Source: Gemmatimonadota bacterium (GTDB lineage: Bacteria; Latescibacterota; UBA2968; UBA8231). Taken from it: a stretch of DNA of 33,805 bases. Location: the NCBI GenBank assembly GCA_028875335.1, contig JAPPEF010000108.1, positions 1 through 33,805 on the forward strand, read 5' to 3'. A program made the position numbers and the translations under genes. Positions 8,648-16,114 of this stretch are shown piece after piece. Below the pieces are notes generated by a model. The model did no database searches, had not been told where the DNA came from, and saw only the letters and a list, made by a program, of their open reading frames with translations. The first letter of the stretch is position 1. Every line of letters starts with the position of its first letter.

Positions 8648-9628
8648 ATGGAATATCGCAATTTGGGCAAGGCCGGCGTCAAGGTGTCTAAGGTGTGCTT
8701 GGGCGCGGCGTTTCGCGGCCAAGAGGACGAGGGTGCCTGCATCGAAGTGGTGCAGCGGGCCTTGGACTTGGGCTGCAATTTTATCGATACGGCGCTGTAT
8801 GGTGGAGGACGCTCCGAACAAGTGGTGGGTAAGGCCATCAAGGGACGGCGCGAGGAAGTGGTGCTGACGACTAAGATTTTTGGCACCTTGGGTAATAGCC
8901 CCAATCACGTAGGGCTGTCGCGGGTCAATCTGCTGCGGGGCATTGAGGCGTCGCTGCAACGGCTACAGACCGATTACGTCGATCTGTACTTGCTGCACTC
9001 CTTTGATCCGGTCACGCCGCTGGAGGAGACCTTGAGTGCGCTCGACGACATTGTGCGGCAGGGCAAGGCGCGCTACGTGGGGTGTTCTAACTTTCCGCCG
9101 TGGAAGATCGTCGAGGCCCTATGGATTTCACAGCGCGAGCGCTTGGCCTCTTTTGCCTGTATCCAGAATCAATACAATCTGCTCAACCGCTGGGAGATGG
9201 AGCCAGAGTTGATGCCCATCTGCCGTCAATTCGGCTTGGGCATTATGACCTACAGCCCGCTGGCCATCGGCCTGCTCTCTGGCCGATTCCGCCGTGGGCA
9301 AGCGCCGCCGCCGGGGACGCCGTGGAGTACGGACGAGCTGCGCGGCATGAGTCCGGGCAAATACAACTTTGCCGAGGCCATGACCGAGCGGGTCGATACC
9401 ATCGTCCAGACGCTGATCGATGTTGGGGCGCAGCACGGCAAGACCCCAGCGCAGGTGGCCATTGCCTGGATTTTAGATCACGACGAGATCAGCGCCCCCA
9501 TTTTGGGGGCCGACGAGCCGGCGCATGTGGATGAGATCTGCGCCGGCTTGGACTGGTCTCTGGCACCGGAAGAGCGGGCTTTGTTGGACGAGGTCTCCGA
9601 GGTGAAGATGCCGCGGAAATACGCCTGA
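8648..9628 (+). CDS. aldo/keto reductase
   Basis: The start ATG 8648 lies six bases after AAGGGG; an ATG at 8642 abuts that site and is less likely. The 326-residue protein has the AKR barrel with the Asp-Tyr-Lys-His tetrad: FIDTALYGGG (Asp, Tyr), VLTTKIFG (Lys) and YLLHSFDPV (His). VGCSNFPPWK and the late GAQHGKTPAQVAIAWIL and ILGADEPAHVDE segments form the NADP site. The form matches the YghZ/Kv-beta-like group acting on aldehydes or sugars. It follows the aminotransferase gene closely. Substrate unknown. Confidence 0.87.
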   Translation: MEYRNLGKAGVKVSKVCLGAAFRGQEDEGACIEVVQRALDLGCNFIDTALYGGGRSEQVVGKAIKGRREEVVLTTKIFGTLGNSPNHVGLSRVNLLRGIEASLQRLQTDYVDLYLLHSFDPVTPLEETLSALDDIVRQGKARYVGCSNFPPWKIVEALWISQRERLASFACIQNQYNLLNRWEMEPELMPICRQFGLGIMTYSPLAIGLLSGRFRRGQAPPPGTPWSTDELRGMSPGKYNFAEAMTERVDTIVQTLIDVGAQHGKTPAQVAIAWILDHDEISAPILGADEPAHVDEICAGLDWSLAPEERALLDEVSEVKMPRKYA

Positions 9629-9711
9629 AGGCGATTGAAAGCCTTGCGGGCGAGATATTCGACATCGCCCACTCCCACAGAGAATCAGACCTGCTCGTGG
9701 CTTTTTTATGT

Positions 9712-9761
9712 TTTTAGATTTAGATTTTGCTTGACAAATTTAGCATGCACGATATATTTAG
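9712..9761 (+). promoter_or_regulatory. promoter and candidate operator of the Argonaute operon
   Basis: A perfect -35 TTGACA (9731-9736) is followed after 16 bases by TATATT (9753-9758), five of six to the -10 consensus. ATTTAG occurs at 9718-9723, 9738-9743 and 9756-9761, that is at 20- and 18-base spacing, and a TTTTAG lies at 9712. The third copy overlaps the -10 and the second lies just after the -35. This fits binding by the XRE regulator encoded immediately downstream, but the operator role is inferred. The Shine-Dalgarno AGGAGG is at 9771-9776. Confidence 0.6.
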
Positions 9762-9784
9762 AAAACCAACAGGAGGAAGGACAA

Positions 9785-10138
9785 ATGGGAGCCGCTGAAC
9801 TAGGGCGCTATCTCAAGAATCTGAGGCAGCACCGGGAGCTGACTCTGCGAGCGGTCGAGAAGGAGACGGAAGTCTCGAACGCCTACTTGAGCCAATTGGA
9901 GGGTGGGAAAATCAGGAATCCATCTCCGACGGTGCTTCACAAGCTGAGTAAGCTTTACGGGAGTTCCTACGCGACGCTGATGAAGAGTGCCGGTTATCCT
10001 GTACCTGGCGAGGAGGAAGGGCAGGAAAAGGAGTTTGGTTTCGCAGCAAGAATCGGCCCGGTCACTTCCGAGGAAGAGGATGACCTCATCGAGTATCTGG
10101 AATTCCTCCGCTTAAGACGCAGAAGGAGTGGAAAATAA
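9785..10138 (+). CDS. XRE-family HTH transcriptional regulator, first gene of Argonaute operon
   Basis: The start ATG 9785 lies eight bases after AGGAGG. The frame can be extended upstream to 9635, but that would run through the promoter. The 117-residue protein has a Cro/C1-type helix-turn-helix at residues ~5-65: LGRYLKNLRQHRELTLRAVE, then VSNAYLSQLEGGKIRNPS as turn and recognition helix, and LHKLSKLYGSSYATLMKSAG. A short acidic linker and a basic tail (LRLRRRRSGK) follow. Its stop and the next gene's ATG share one base (TAATG), showing tight coupling. It probably represses its own operon through the repeated sites upstream. Such regulators are common in defence and prophage loci. Confidence 0.88.
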   Translation: MGAAELGRYLKNLRQHRELTLRAVEKETEVSNAYLSQLEGGKIRNPSPTVLHKLSKLYGSSYATLMKSAGYPVPGEEEGQEKEFGFAARIGPVTSEEEDDLIEYLEFLRLRRRRSGK

Positions 10139-11088
10139 TGCAGTGGTCCGTCACTGATAGCAAGATTTACCGGCGGTGTTCGAGGCAATGGTACTTCTAC
10201 AGGCTGTTCAGCAGCCACAAGGCCAAGGACCCAGCACGTAGAAAAGCATTCAGGCTGGGTAAGCTCCAGAGCATAAGCGCTTGGCGCGGCAGTGTGGTGG
10301 ACGATGTGCTGAGCGAGACGCTGATACCTGCTTTGGGAAGGAATGTAGCACCGAATTTGAGGCGACTCATAGAGAAAGCGCTTGAGAGATTCGACAAGTG
10401 CCTCGAGGTCGCCCGGCAGCATCGGGTGTTTGAAGACGGAATCAAGTTTTCAGAGGAGAAGGACTTCGCGGCTTTTCACTGTATGGAATATGGCGGCGAT
10501 ATCCCCGAGGAAGAGGTAGAGACTGCGAGGTCTGAGGTCCGGCAGGCAATCACTAATCTGTTCAGTTCCGAGATGGAGCCTCTAAGGAAGAAGCTCAAGG
10601 AAGCAGAGTACATAGCGCCCCAGAGATCGATATGGTTCCAGCACACCGATGTCTCAGCACGGGCAACGCCCGATGTGACAGCCTTCTTCTCGGACGAGCC
10701 TCCGCTCATCGTGGACTGGAAGGTACATACCTTCGGGCAGCATGAGGCATGGCTCCAGCTAGGCGTATATGCCATCGCCCTTGTGCGAGGCACCCGTCCG
10801 GTGAACTACACCGGCTACTGGCAGAACTGGAACGAGGGCGATATCCAGCTAATGGAGGCGCAGTTCCTTACCAATCGGCTGCGGGAGTACAGGCTCACAG
10901 AGGAGGCCGGCCGGCAGCTCGACCAGTACATCGCGTCGAGTATCGTCGAGATGCAGTACGCGGTTGACGGAAGAAAGCCCGAAGAGATGCAGGCAGAGGA
11001 GTTCCCCGTGACGAAATACCCTGATGAGTGCGATCGGTGTCAGTACCGGGCGCTCTGCTGGGAGGAGAATGGCAATGGCAGGACTTGA
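10138..11088 (+). CDS. Cas4/RecB-like PD-(D/E)XK nuclease with iron-sulfur-type cysteines
   Basis: This 316-residue protein begins WSVTDSKIYRRCSRQWYFYR, the usual RecB/Cas4-family opening with Cys14. The nuclease core shows ATPDV (Asp179), IVDWK (Asp193, Lys195) and WLQLGVY (Gln207, Tyr211), the family's D-DxK-QxxxY pattern. The C-terminus carries CDRCQYRALC, cysteines 298, 301 and 307. With Cys14 these form the C...CxxCx5C set that binds a 4Fe-4S cluster in Cas4, AddB and related nucleases. The early GxxxxH motif is RGSVVDD, lacking the histidine. Relatives cut or resect DNA ends. The gene overlaps the Argonaute start by 14 bases, so it likely acts with Argonaute, perhaps making or trimming guides or degrading target DNA. 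Confidence 0.85.
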   Translation: MQWSVTDSKIYRRCSRQWYFYRLFSSHKAKDPARRKAFRLGKLQSISAWRGSVVDDVLSETLIPALGRNVAPNLRRLIEKALERFDKCLEVARQHRVFEDGIKFSEEKDFAAFHCMEYGGDIPEEEVETARSEVRQAITNLFSSEMEPLRKKLKEAEYIAPQRSIWFQHTDVSARATPDVTAFFSDEPPLIVDWKVHTFGQHEAWLQLGVYAIALVRGTRPVNYTGYWQNWNEGDIQLMEAQFLTNRLREYRLTEEAGRQLDQYIASSIVEMQYAVDGRKPEEMQAEEFPVTKYPDECDRCQYRALCWEENGNGRT

Positions 11089-13459
11089 GACAAACGTATA
11101 TCCTATCCTCAACCTCAATGAGCTATCTGCGCGATACAGGCTTTACAAGATTAGGGGTCTGCGCAAAGGCGGGGAGTACTATCAGAACCGCCAAGAAATC
11201 GGGAAGAAGATGAGCATTAAGCACCAGACCCCGGCGACTGTCGTAGACATTGACGGGGTGCCGCACTTGGTGCTGAGAGACGACGTTACGGCTGTTCCTG
11301 AAAAGATGCCTCTTGTCAGAGGGACAGCCTACTTCGACCGGCTCGATAATGTGTTCCCCTTGGACTTCACTAGGAGAGATCCCGTCACCGACACGATATG
11401 CCTGAGATTTCTGAGGTTCGCTATTCAGAACGCTCTGAATGCCCGGATAGAACTGTGGCAGCCGGGGCGCGGGCGGCCCTTCTTCGAAAGGACGCCGCAG
11501 ATATCAGATGACGTGGCTATCTTCAGCGGCTTCAGCGTCCGACCGGTCATAGCACCGAATGGGAGTATCGGGCTTTGCGTCGATTGCACGTCGAAATTCG
11601 TGTCTAAGAGGCCGCTTCCCATGAAGATGACCGTGGACACCTTCCGCAGGTACAGGCAGCAGCACTTCATCTACCACTTTGGCGTAGACTGGTATGACGT
11701 CCGCCTTGATGACCTAGCGGACGTCAACGTCTCGGAAGACACGGTCTCTACTGACACAGGTCAGGTCCCTCTCATTAACTACATCATTCAACGCGTCCGG
11801 AAGCCCATCCCACCGGAGCTTGCCAGTCTTCCGCATGATGCCTCTGTGGCATACTACATGAACAACTCTGGAGAGACTAGAGCTGTGCCAACTGGTTTGT
11901 GTTACCAAGTGCTGGATACACAGCATCGGAACGTGCAGAGATACCAAAACAAGGTTACACTGTCTCCGATGGAACGACACCAGAGGATTCAGGAATACGT
12001 GGAGCAGCTTCTGATGCGCCTGCGGTTCGGTAATGACGGGACCATCATCAGGGTCTCAGAGACTTCGGTACGTATACCGCAGCGTATGTTCCAGATTCCG
12101 GACTACGAGTTCGGGAATGGCTACAAGCTCTCTGTCCGTAGCAGCCCTGATGCCGATCGGGTAAGCCTTGGGCAGATAGGGCGTAAGCGGCGCGATCTTC
12201 TCCAGGATAGGAAAGCCGGTTTCTATAGGTCAGACCCGCTTGACCAGCCCCAATACCTAGTTCTTCCTGAGAGCGTGTACGAGAGTTGGGGTAAGCAGTA
12301 CGTCGACGATCTCAGGCAAGCCGTGAGGAAACTGTTTCCACACTTGTCGGATGCGCTACTGGGGAAGCCGTACAAACCCGAGATTGTGACGTATTCTGAC
12401 TTCAAACCGCGGACATTCGTTGACCAAGGTAAGGCCATCCTAGAGGCCGTACGGGAGCGTAATCCTAGGACGGGCTGTGCGCTCGTCATGGTGCACCATG
12501 TAAAAGACAGGGAGACACGTGAGCACGACGAACTCTCGGCGATGATTGTGAATAGGTTCTTCAAGGACTTTGGAATCAGGGCGGCCGTAAACCATTCGCG
12601 GATGGGGGCTGAGTGCTATGAGTTGGTTGATGGGGACAGCAACTACCGGATACGGCAGGACAAGCGTCGGAAGCTGGTACCGTATCTTACGAACGTGGCC
12701 CTGAACAAGATACTACTTGTGAATGAAAGGTGGCCCTTTGTTCTGGGGACACCGCTTCACGCGGATATCACCGTCGGAATTGATGTCAAGGGCAACACTG
12801 CCGGATTTACGCTGATAAACCGGACAGGGAACATCATCCACCCGTACTGTAAGTCGTCTAGGCAGAAGGAGAAGCTTACCACAGAGCAGGTTTCTCATGA
12901 ATTCGCAAGGCTCGTGCGTCAGGAAGCCCAATCCATAGAGTCCCCGGCGAGGAACATCGTTGTCCATCGCGACGGAAGGAGTTACGAGTCGGAAATTGAG
13001 GGCCTCAGAAGGGCCATGGACAGTCTACGACAGGATGGGACAATCGACGCCAATGCCAAGTTGACGGTCCTTGAAGTAGCCAAAACATCCCCTGCACCAC
13101 TGCGACTCTTCGATGTCGAGCAGGACAGGCGGGACAATACAACGGTGAGCAATCCCCAAGTGGGCTGCTACTACATGCTCTCAGAAGATGAGGCGTATCT
13201 CTGCACGACAGGAAAGCCCTTCAAGCATCCCGGGACCTCTAAGCCGATCCATGTGCTCCGTGTCGAGGGAGAGATGCCTCTCGCAGAATGTCTTGAGGAT
13301 TTCTACTCACTTAGTACCCTTACATGGACCCGGCCGGAAGACTGTACGCGCACCCCGATAACCATCAAACTTACCGATAGGTACCTCGGTGAGGACGCCA
13401 GCGAATACGATGACGATGCTTTGGAGTCTGGCAGCGAAGAGGAGGATGAGGGCGAATGA
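11075..13459 (+). CDS. ago: full-length prokaryotic Argonaute (N-PAZ-MID-PIWI), slicer tetrad present
   Basis: The preferred start is ATG 11075, seven bases after GGAGGAG (11061-11067); ATG 11069 and a more distant start at 11024 are alternatives. This gives 794 residues. An N domain, a PAZ-like region (~180-290, with LPHDASVAYYMNNSG then AVPTGLCYQVL) and an L2 segment RIPQRMFQIPDYEFGNG precede MID (~460-560, VALNKILLVNERWPFVLG). The PIWI domain has GIDVKGNTAGF (Asp570), RQKEKLTTEQV (Glu599), VVHRDGR (Asp633) and ITIKLTDRYL (Asp768). These match the DEDD slicer tetrad in order and spacing. The usual MID YK...QK phosphate-pocket residues are not evident. The last ~20 residues are strongly acidic, which is unusual. 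Family members use small DNA or RNA guides to cut invading nucleic acid. Codon use differs from flanking genes. Confidence 0.92.
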   Translation: MAGLETNVYPILNLNELSARYRLYKIRGLRKGGEYYQNRQEIGKKMSIKHQTPATVVDIDGVPHLVLRDDVTAVPEKMPLVRGTAYFDRLDNVFPLDFTRRDPVTDTICLRFLRFAIQNALNARIELWQPGRGRPFFERTPQISDDVAIFSGFSVRPVIAPNGSIGLCVDCTSKFVSKRPLPMKMTVDTFRRYRQQHFIYHFGVDWYDVRLDDLADVNVSEDTVSTDTGQVPLINYIIQRVRKPIPPELASLPHDASVAYYMNNSGETRAVPTGLCYQVLDTQHRNVQRYQNKVTLSPMERHQRIQEYVEQLLMRLRFGNDGTIIRVSETSVRIPQRMFQIPDYEFGNGYKLSVRSSPDADRVSLGQIGRKRRDLLQDRKAGFYRSDPLDQPQYLVLPESVYESWGKQYVDDLRQAVRKLFPHLSDALLGKPYKPEIVTYSDFKPRTFVDQGKAILEAVRERNPRTGCALVMVHHVKDRETREHDELSAMIVNRFFKDFGIRAAVNHSRMGAECYELVDGDSNYRIRQDKRRKLVPYLTNVALNKILLVNERWPFVLGTPLHADITVGIDVKGNTAGFTLINRTGNIIHPYCKSSRQKEKLTTEQVSHEFARLVRQEAQSIESPARNIVVHRDGRSYESEIEGLRRAMDSLRQDGTIDANAKLTVLEVAKTSPAPLRLFDVEQDRRDNTTVSNPQVGCYYMLSEDEAYLCTTGKPFKHPGTSKPIHVLRVEGEMPLAECLEDFYSLSTLTWTRPEDCTRTPITIKLTDRYLGEDASEYDDDALESGSEEEDEGE

Positions 13460-13812
13460 GTGCCATAGGGTTGTATTCGGGTATCTACGTACAGCTTCGG
13501 GAATTTGGTGAACTGCTTGACGAAGTGTTGATGGAGCTCAAGGGAGGCGGTAGCCTAGGTAACCGGATCAACGTAGATGCACTTGCCTCGCGCTTTGAGG
13601 AGATTGGAGCACAGGACGCTGTTAACTTACAGACGCAGATGCTCCGTGTTGTTCTACAGAAGAGAATGGGCAAGGGTCCGGGATACTGGGTGAATCTTGG
13701 GCATCGACTCCGGAACGAAAAGGCAGACGATGAGCTAGTTGCTGCGCTGGAGAGGACGGCGACCATTCTGGAACATGAGAGGGCAGGGGCCTTCGCGGAG
13801 ATGAGGGGATAG
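13456..13812 (+). CDS. small unrecognised protein of the Argonaute operon
   Basis: This 118-residue protein starts at an ATGA that overlaps the Argonaute stop by four bases, with a GAGGAGGATGAGGG purine-rich stretch upstream. It appears almost wholly helical: QLREFGELLDEVLMELKGGG near the N-terminus, a central NLQTQMLRVVLQKRMGKGPG, and a final helix ELVAALERTATILEHERAGA. There is no signal peptide, cysteine or recognisable motif. Position between Argonaute and the metallopeptidase-like gene suggests a partner or adaptor of one of them. I do not recognise the family and assign no function. Confidence 0.8.
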   Translation: MSAIGLYSGIYVQLREFGELLDEVLMELKGGGSLGNRINVDALASRFEEIGAQDAVNLQTQMLRVVLQKRMGKGPGYWVNLGHRLRNEKADDELVAALERTATILEHERAGAFAEMRG

Positions 13813-13815
13813 AGA

Positions 13816-14955
13816 GTGATCGAGGACTACCTGCAAGGTACTCTCGACCAGTTGGCTGAGAGAGCAAAAGTTCTGAAGGGAAGGATTCCCACCAGAAGAC
13901 TCCCCGCCGTATACCGCGGACTCGACCAAAAGAGCCGGGATCTGACTGACGAAACCATTGACAAAATCAAGCGAATCCAGACAGCACCCGAGTTCCAGCT
14001 ACCGCAGAATCAACCCCAGCGATTCAGAGCATTGAGCGGGGCTGTTCAGGACATAGACTTCCTAGAGACGGTGGCAATCTCTGCTCTGGTCAGGGCTGGA
14101 GATGATGACCACAGGCTGAATTCTCTGCTCGGAAGGATCTGCGATGAGATCGAGTTCCCACTCATTCCGCCGGTTGTGACGACGCTTTCTGATTTCAGTC
14201 TTTACTACCACATCTATTGCAACCTGAATCTGATGCGTGTTCCCCTGCAAGAGAGCAGGTTCATGCTGCACCTACCGGATCTCTATCATGAATTATGCCA
14301 CCCACTTCTGCATGAAACGAATAACCCGAGCGTCGAGCCCCTCAGAGATGCGGCTGTGATGGCGCTTGGTGAGGTGTTGAACTACCTAGATCAGGAATTA
14401 CAAAAGGAGAGGCGCAGCCGGTCATCTCCTTATATGGAGTTTGTAATACAGCGGTGGCAGAACCGCTGGACGGACTGGATTCAGGAGCTGTTCTGCGATC
14501 TGTTCGCAGTCTATACACTCGGGCCGGCTATGGCGTGGTCGCATTTCCACTTAGTGGCAAAGTCCGGCAGGGATACGTTTAACTATAGTATGGAAAAGCA
14601 CCCCTCAAACTCTGCACGGATGGACGGGATGTTGTATGCCCTCAGGCTAGCTGGATTCACTGACGAGGCAACCAGAATACGGGCGCACTGGCTGGAGCTC
14701 CTAAAAACCATTGGATCAGAACCGGATGGCGTCCACGGGAGATGTTACCCACAGCACCTGCTTAATAGAATCGCGGAATGCGCGCTAAAAGGTGTACAAG
14801 GCATCAAGTGCCGGATTGCTCGAAGGGACACGACAGGCGAAGTGCATGAGCTTCTCAACGAGGCATGGGAGAGATTCTGGAGCGCCCCGTCGGACTATGT
14901 TGAGTGGGAACGCCAAGCTGTCGAGAGGCTCTTCAACGAATCAGCAGACGCGTGA
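13816..14955 (+). CDS. HExxH putative zinc metallopeptidase of the Argonaute operon
   Basis: The protein begins at GTG 13816, three bases after the preceding stop, with AGGGG upstream, and has 379 residues. LHLPDLYHELCHPLLHE contains HExxH (His158, Glu159, His162). Sixty-odd residues later WIQELFCDLFAVYTLGPAMA gives ExxxD (Glu224, Asp228), followed by KHPSNSARMDGMLYAL. In several zincin families a downstream E(x)xxD helix supplies the third ligand and a HPxxxxR segment follows, so this is probably a gluzincin-like protease. No membrane segment or signal peptide is seen. It is not an obvious ImmA (DUF955) protein, though its placement with an XRE regulator recalls ImmA-regulator pairs. Activity and substrate are unproven. 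Confidence 0.72.
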   Translation: MIEDYLQGTLDQLAERAKVLKGRIPTRRLPAVYRGLDQKSRDLTDETIDKIKRIQTAPEFQLPQNQPQRFRALSGAVQDIDFLETVAISALVRAGDDDHRLNSLLGRICDEIEFPLIPPVVTTLSDFSLYYHIYCNLNLMRVPLQESRFMLHLPDLYHELCHPLLHETNNPSVEPLRDAAVMALGEVLNYLDQELQKERRSRSSPYMEFVIQRWQNRWTDWIQELFCDLFAVYTLGPAMAWSHFHLVAKSGRDTFNYSMEKHPSNSARMDGMLYALRLAGFTDEATRIRAHWLELLKTIGSEPDGVHGRCYPQHLLNRIAECALKGVQGIKCRIARRDTTGEVHELLNEAWERFWSAPSDYVEWERQAVERLFNESADA

Positions 14956-15057
14956 ATTTCGTAAGTATCGCTTCTTCTCCTCTATATTGTTTGAATCTAT
15001 GGCCCTTTTCTAAGTGCTGAAACTACTCCCAACGCCACAGCCCTGCGAGAGCCCCCC

Positions 15058-15795
15058 ATGCGCCTCTGCGACTTTCCCATACTGACCTTCGATACCTACG
15101 GAACCCTGATCGACTGGGAGACGGGTATCTGGGATGCGCTGCAACCGCTCTGTTCGCGTCTGGACGACCCACCGACTCGCGAGACGGCCCTCACCGCCTT
15201 CGCCGAGGTGGAATCCGCCTGCCAAGTGGCCAATCCCGACTTACTCTACGCCGACCTTTTAGCAGCTACCCATCGCATGCTGACCCAGAACTGGGGTGGC
15301 GAACCCGACGATGCAGAGAGCATCCGCTTCGGTCAGTCGGTCGGGGATTGGCCGGCCTTTGTCGATGCGGTTGAATCGCTCGTCTATCTGAAGCAGCACC
15401 ACCGGCTGATCACCCTCACCAATTGCGACCGCGCCAGCTACCGGGGGAGCGCCGCCCGCCTCGGCGACCCTTGGGACGCGATTTTCACCGCTGAAGAGAT
15501 CGGCTCGTACAAACCGTCGCTGGCCAACTTTGAATTCCTGCTCGCCCGGGTAGCGGCTGACTTTGACGGCGATCCCGGAAGCATTCTGCACATCGCGCAG
15601 AGCCTCTTCCACGACCATGTGCCGTCTAAGGCAATCGGACTGGAGACGGTATGGATTGACCGGCGAGCAGGGCGCGGTGGAGGCGCGACAGCACCGCCAC
15701 AGGAGGCAGTGGAACCCAACTTTCGTTTCAAAAGCATGGCGGAACTGGTCGCCCAGCATCGCGCCGAACGGGCCGCAGCCCACGACGCCCGCTGA
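15058..15795 (+). CDS. HAD-superfamily hydrolase, haloacid-dehalogenase-like
   Basis: This 245-residue protein has the HAD motifs FDTYGTLIDWE (nucleophile Asp12), ITLTNCDR (motif II), IGSYKPSLANFEF (Lys of motif III) and HIAQSLFHDHVPSKAIGL (motif IV region, normally containing acidic residues). The arrangement matches type II L-2-haloacid dehalogenases and related phosphatases. It lies about 100 bases after the Argonaute operon, returns to the GC-rich codon use of the core genome and marks the island's right border. The substrate could be a 2-haloacid or a small phosphate ester; the sequence does not settle it. Confidence 0.85.
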   Translation: MRLCDFPILTFDTYGTLIDWETGIWDALQPLCSRLDDPPTRETALTAFAEVESACQVANPDLLYADLLAATHRMLTQNWGGEPDDAESIRFGQSVGDWPAFVDAVESLVYLKQHHRLITLTNCDRASYRGSAARLGDPWDAIFTAEEIGSYKPSLANFEFLLARVAADFDGDPGSILHIAQSLFHDHVPSKAIGLETVWIDRRAGRGGGATAPPQEAVEPNFRFKSMAELVAQHRAERAAAHDAR

Positions 15796-15820
15796 TCCAG
15801 AATCCGGTTGACTTGTGGAG

Positions 15821-15848
15821 TTGCTTGGCAATCAAAGTTGTGTATTTT
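15821..15848 (+). promoter_or_regulatory. possible promoter for the small protein/DUF2335 pair
   Basis: TTGCTT (15821-15826) and TATTTT (15843-15848) are separated by 16 bases in a locally AT-rich gap upstream of the 15887 gene. Matches to consensus are moderate, so this is tentative. Confidence 0.3.
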
Positions 15849-15886
15849 AACAATAAGCCATTAGCTTCTCACTTCGGAAAATCCCA

Positions 15887-16114
15887 ATGTCTTCCTATCT
15901 GCGCCACCTTCCTTTCTTTCGTTCTGGTCTTTCGTTTTGGTCTGGGATTGCCTCCTTGGCAGATCCTTTGGGGGAAGCGGCTCGCTCCCTCGAAGCGGAC
16001 GAGATTCTGTCTGGCCCCGAATCTGATCGTGCAGCCTTAGAGGGGGATTTCCATAGAATCGGAGGGGATTTTCGTCGGGCCATGGCGGAGATAGATGAGC
16101 AGGTCTCGAGATAA
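15887..16114 (+). CDS. small conserved-type protein upstream of DUF2335
   Basis: This 75-residue frame starts at ATG 15887 without a clear ribosome-binding site, so the exact start is uncertain. The C-terminal half, ESDRAALEGDFHRIGGDFRR, resembles a short protein I recall next to DUF2335 genes (a pattern like DxxALxxDWxxVGxDLRxA). Its end overlaps the DUF2335 start by 20 bases, which supports translation of both. No membrane segment, metal site or catalytic motif is visible. Function unknown. Confidence 0.55.
   Translation: MSSYLRHLPFFRSGLSFWSGIASLADPLGEAARSLEADEILSGPESDRAALEGDFHRIGGDFRRAMAEIDEQVSR

Noticed and set aside
9649..9671. tRNA 3' end or attachment site left of the island (GGGCGA...TCGCCC with TTCGA-like loop)
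   Set aside because: No full tRNA cloverleaf can be drawn, and I found no matching direct repeat at the right border near 14956-15057.
11075..13459. PIWI-RE or inactive long-B Argonaute
   Set aside because: Asp570, Glu599, Asp633 and Asp768 fit the active DEDD tetrad in order and spacing, and no DinG-type helicase of PIWI-RE loci is nearby.
9785..14955. CRISPR-Cas locus suggested by the Cas4-like protein
   Set aside because: No repeat-spacer array and no cas1, cas2 or effector gene is present anywhere in the window.
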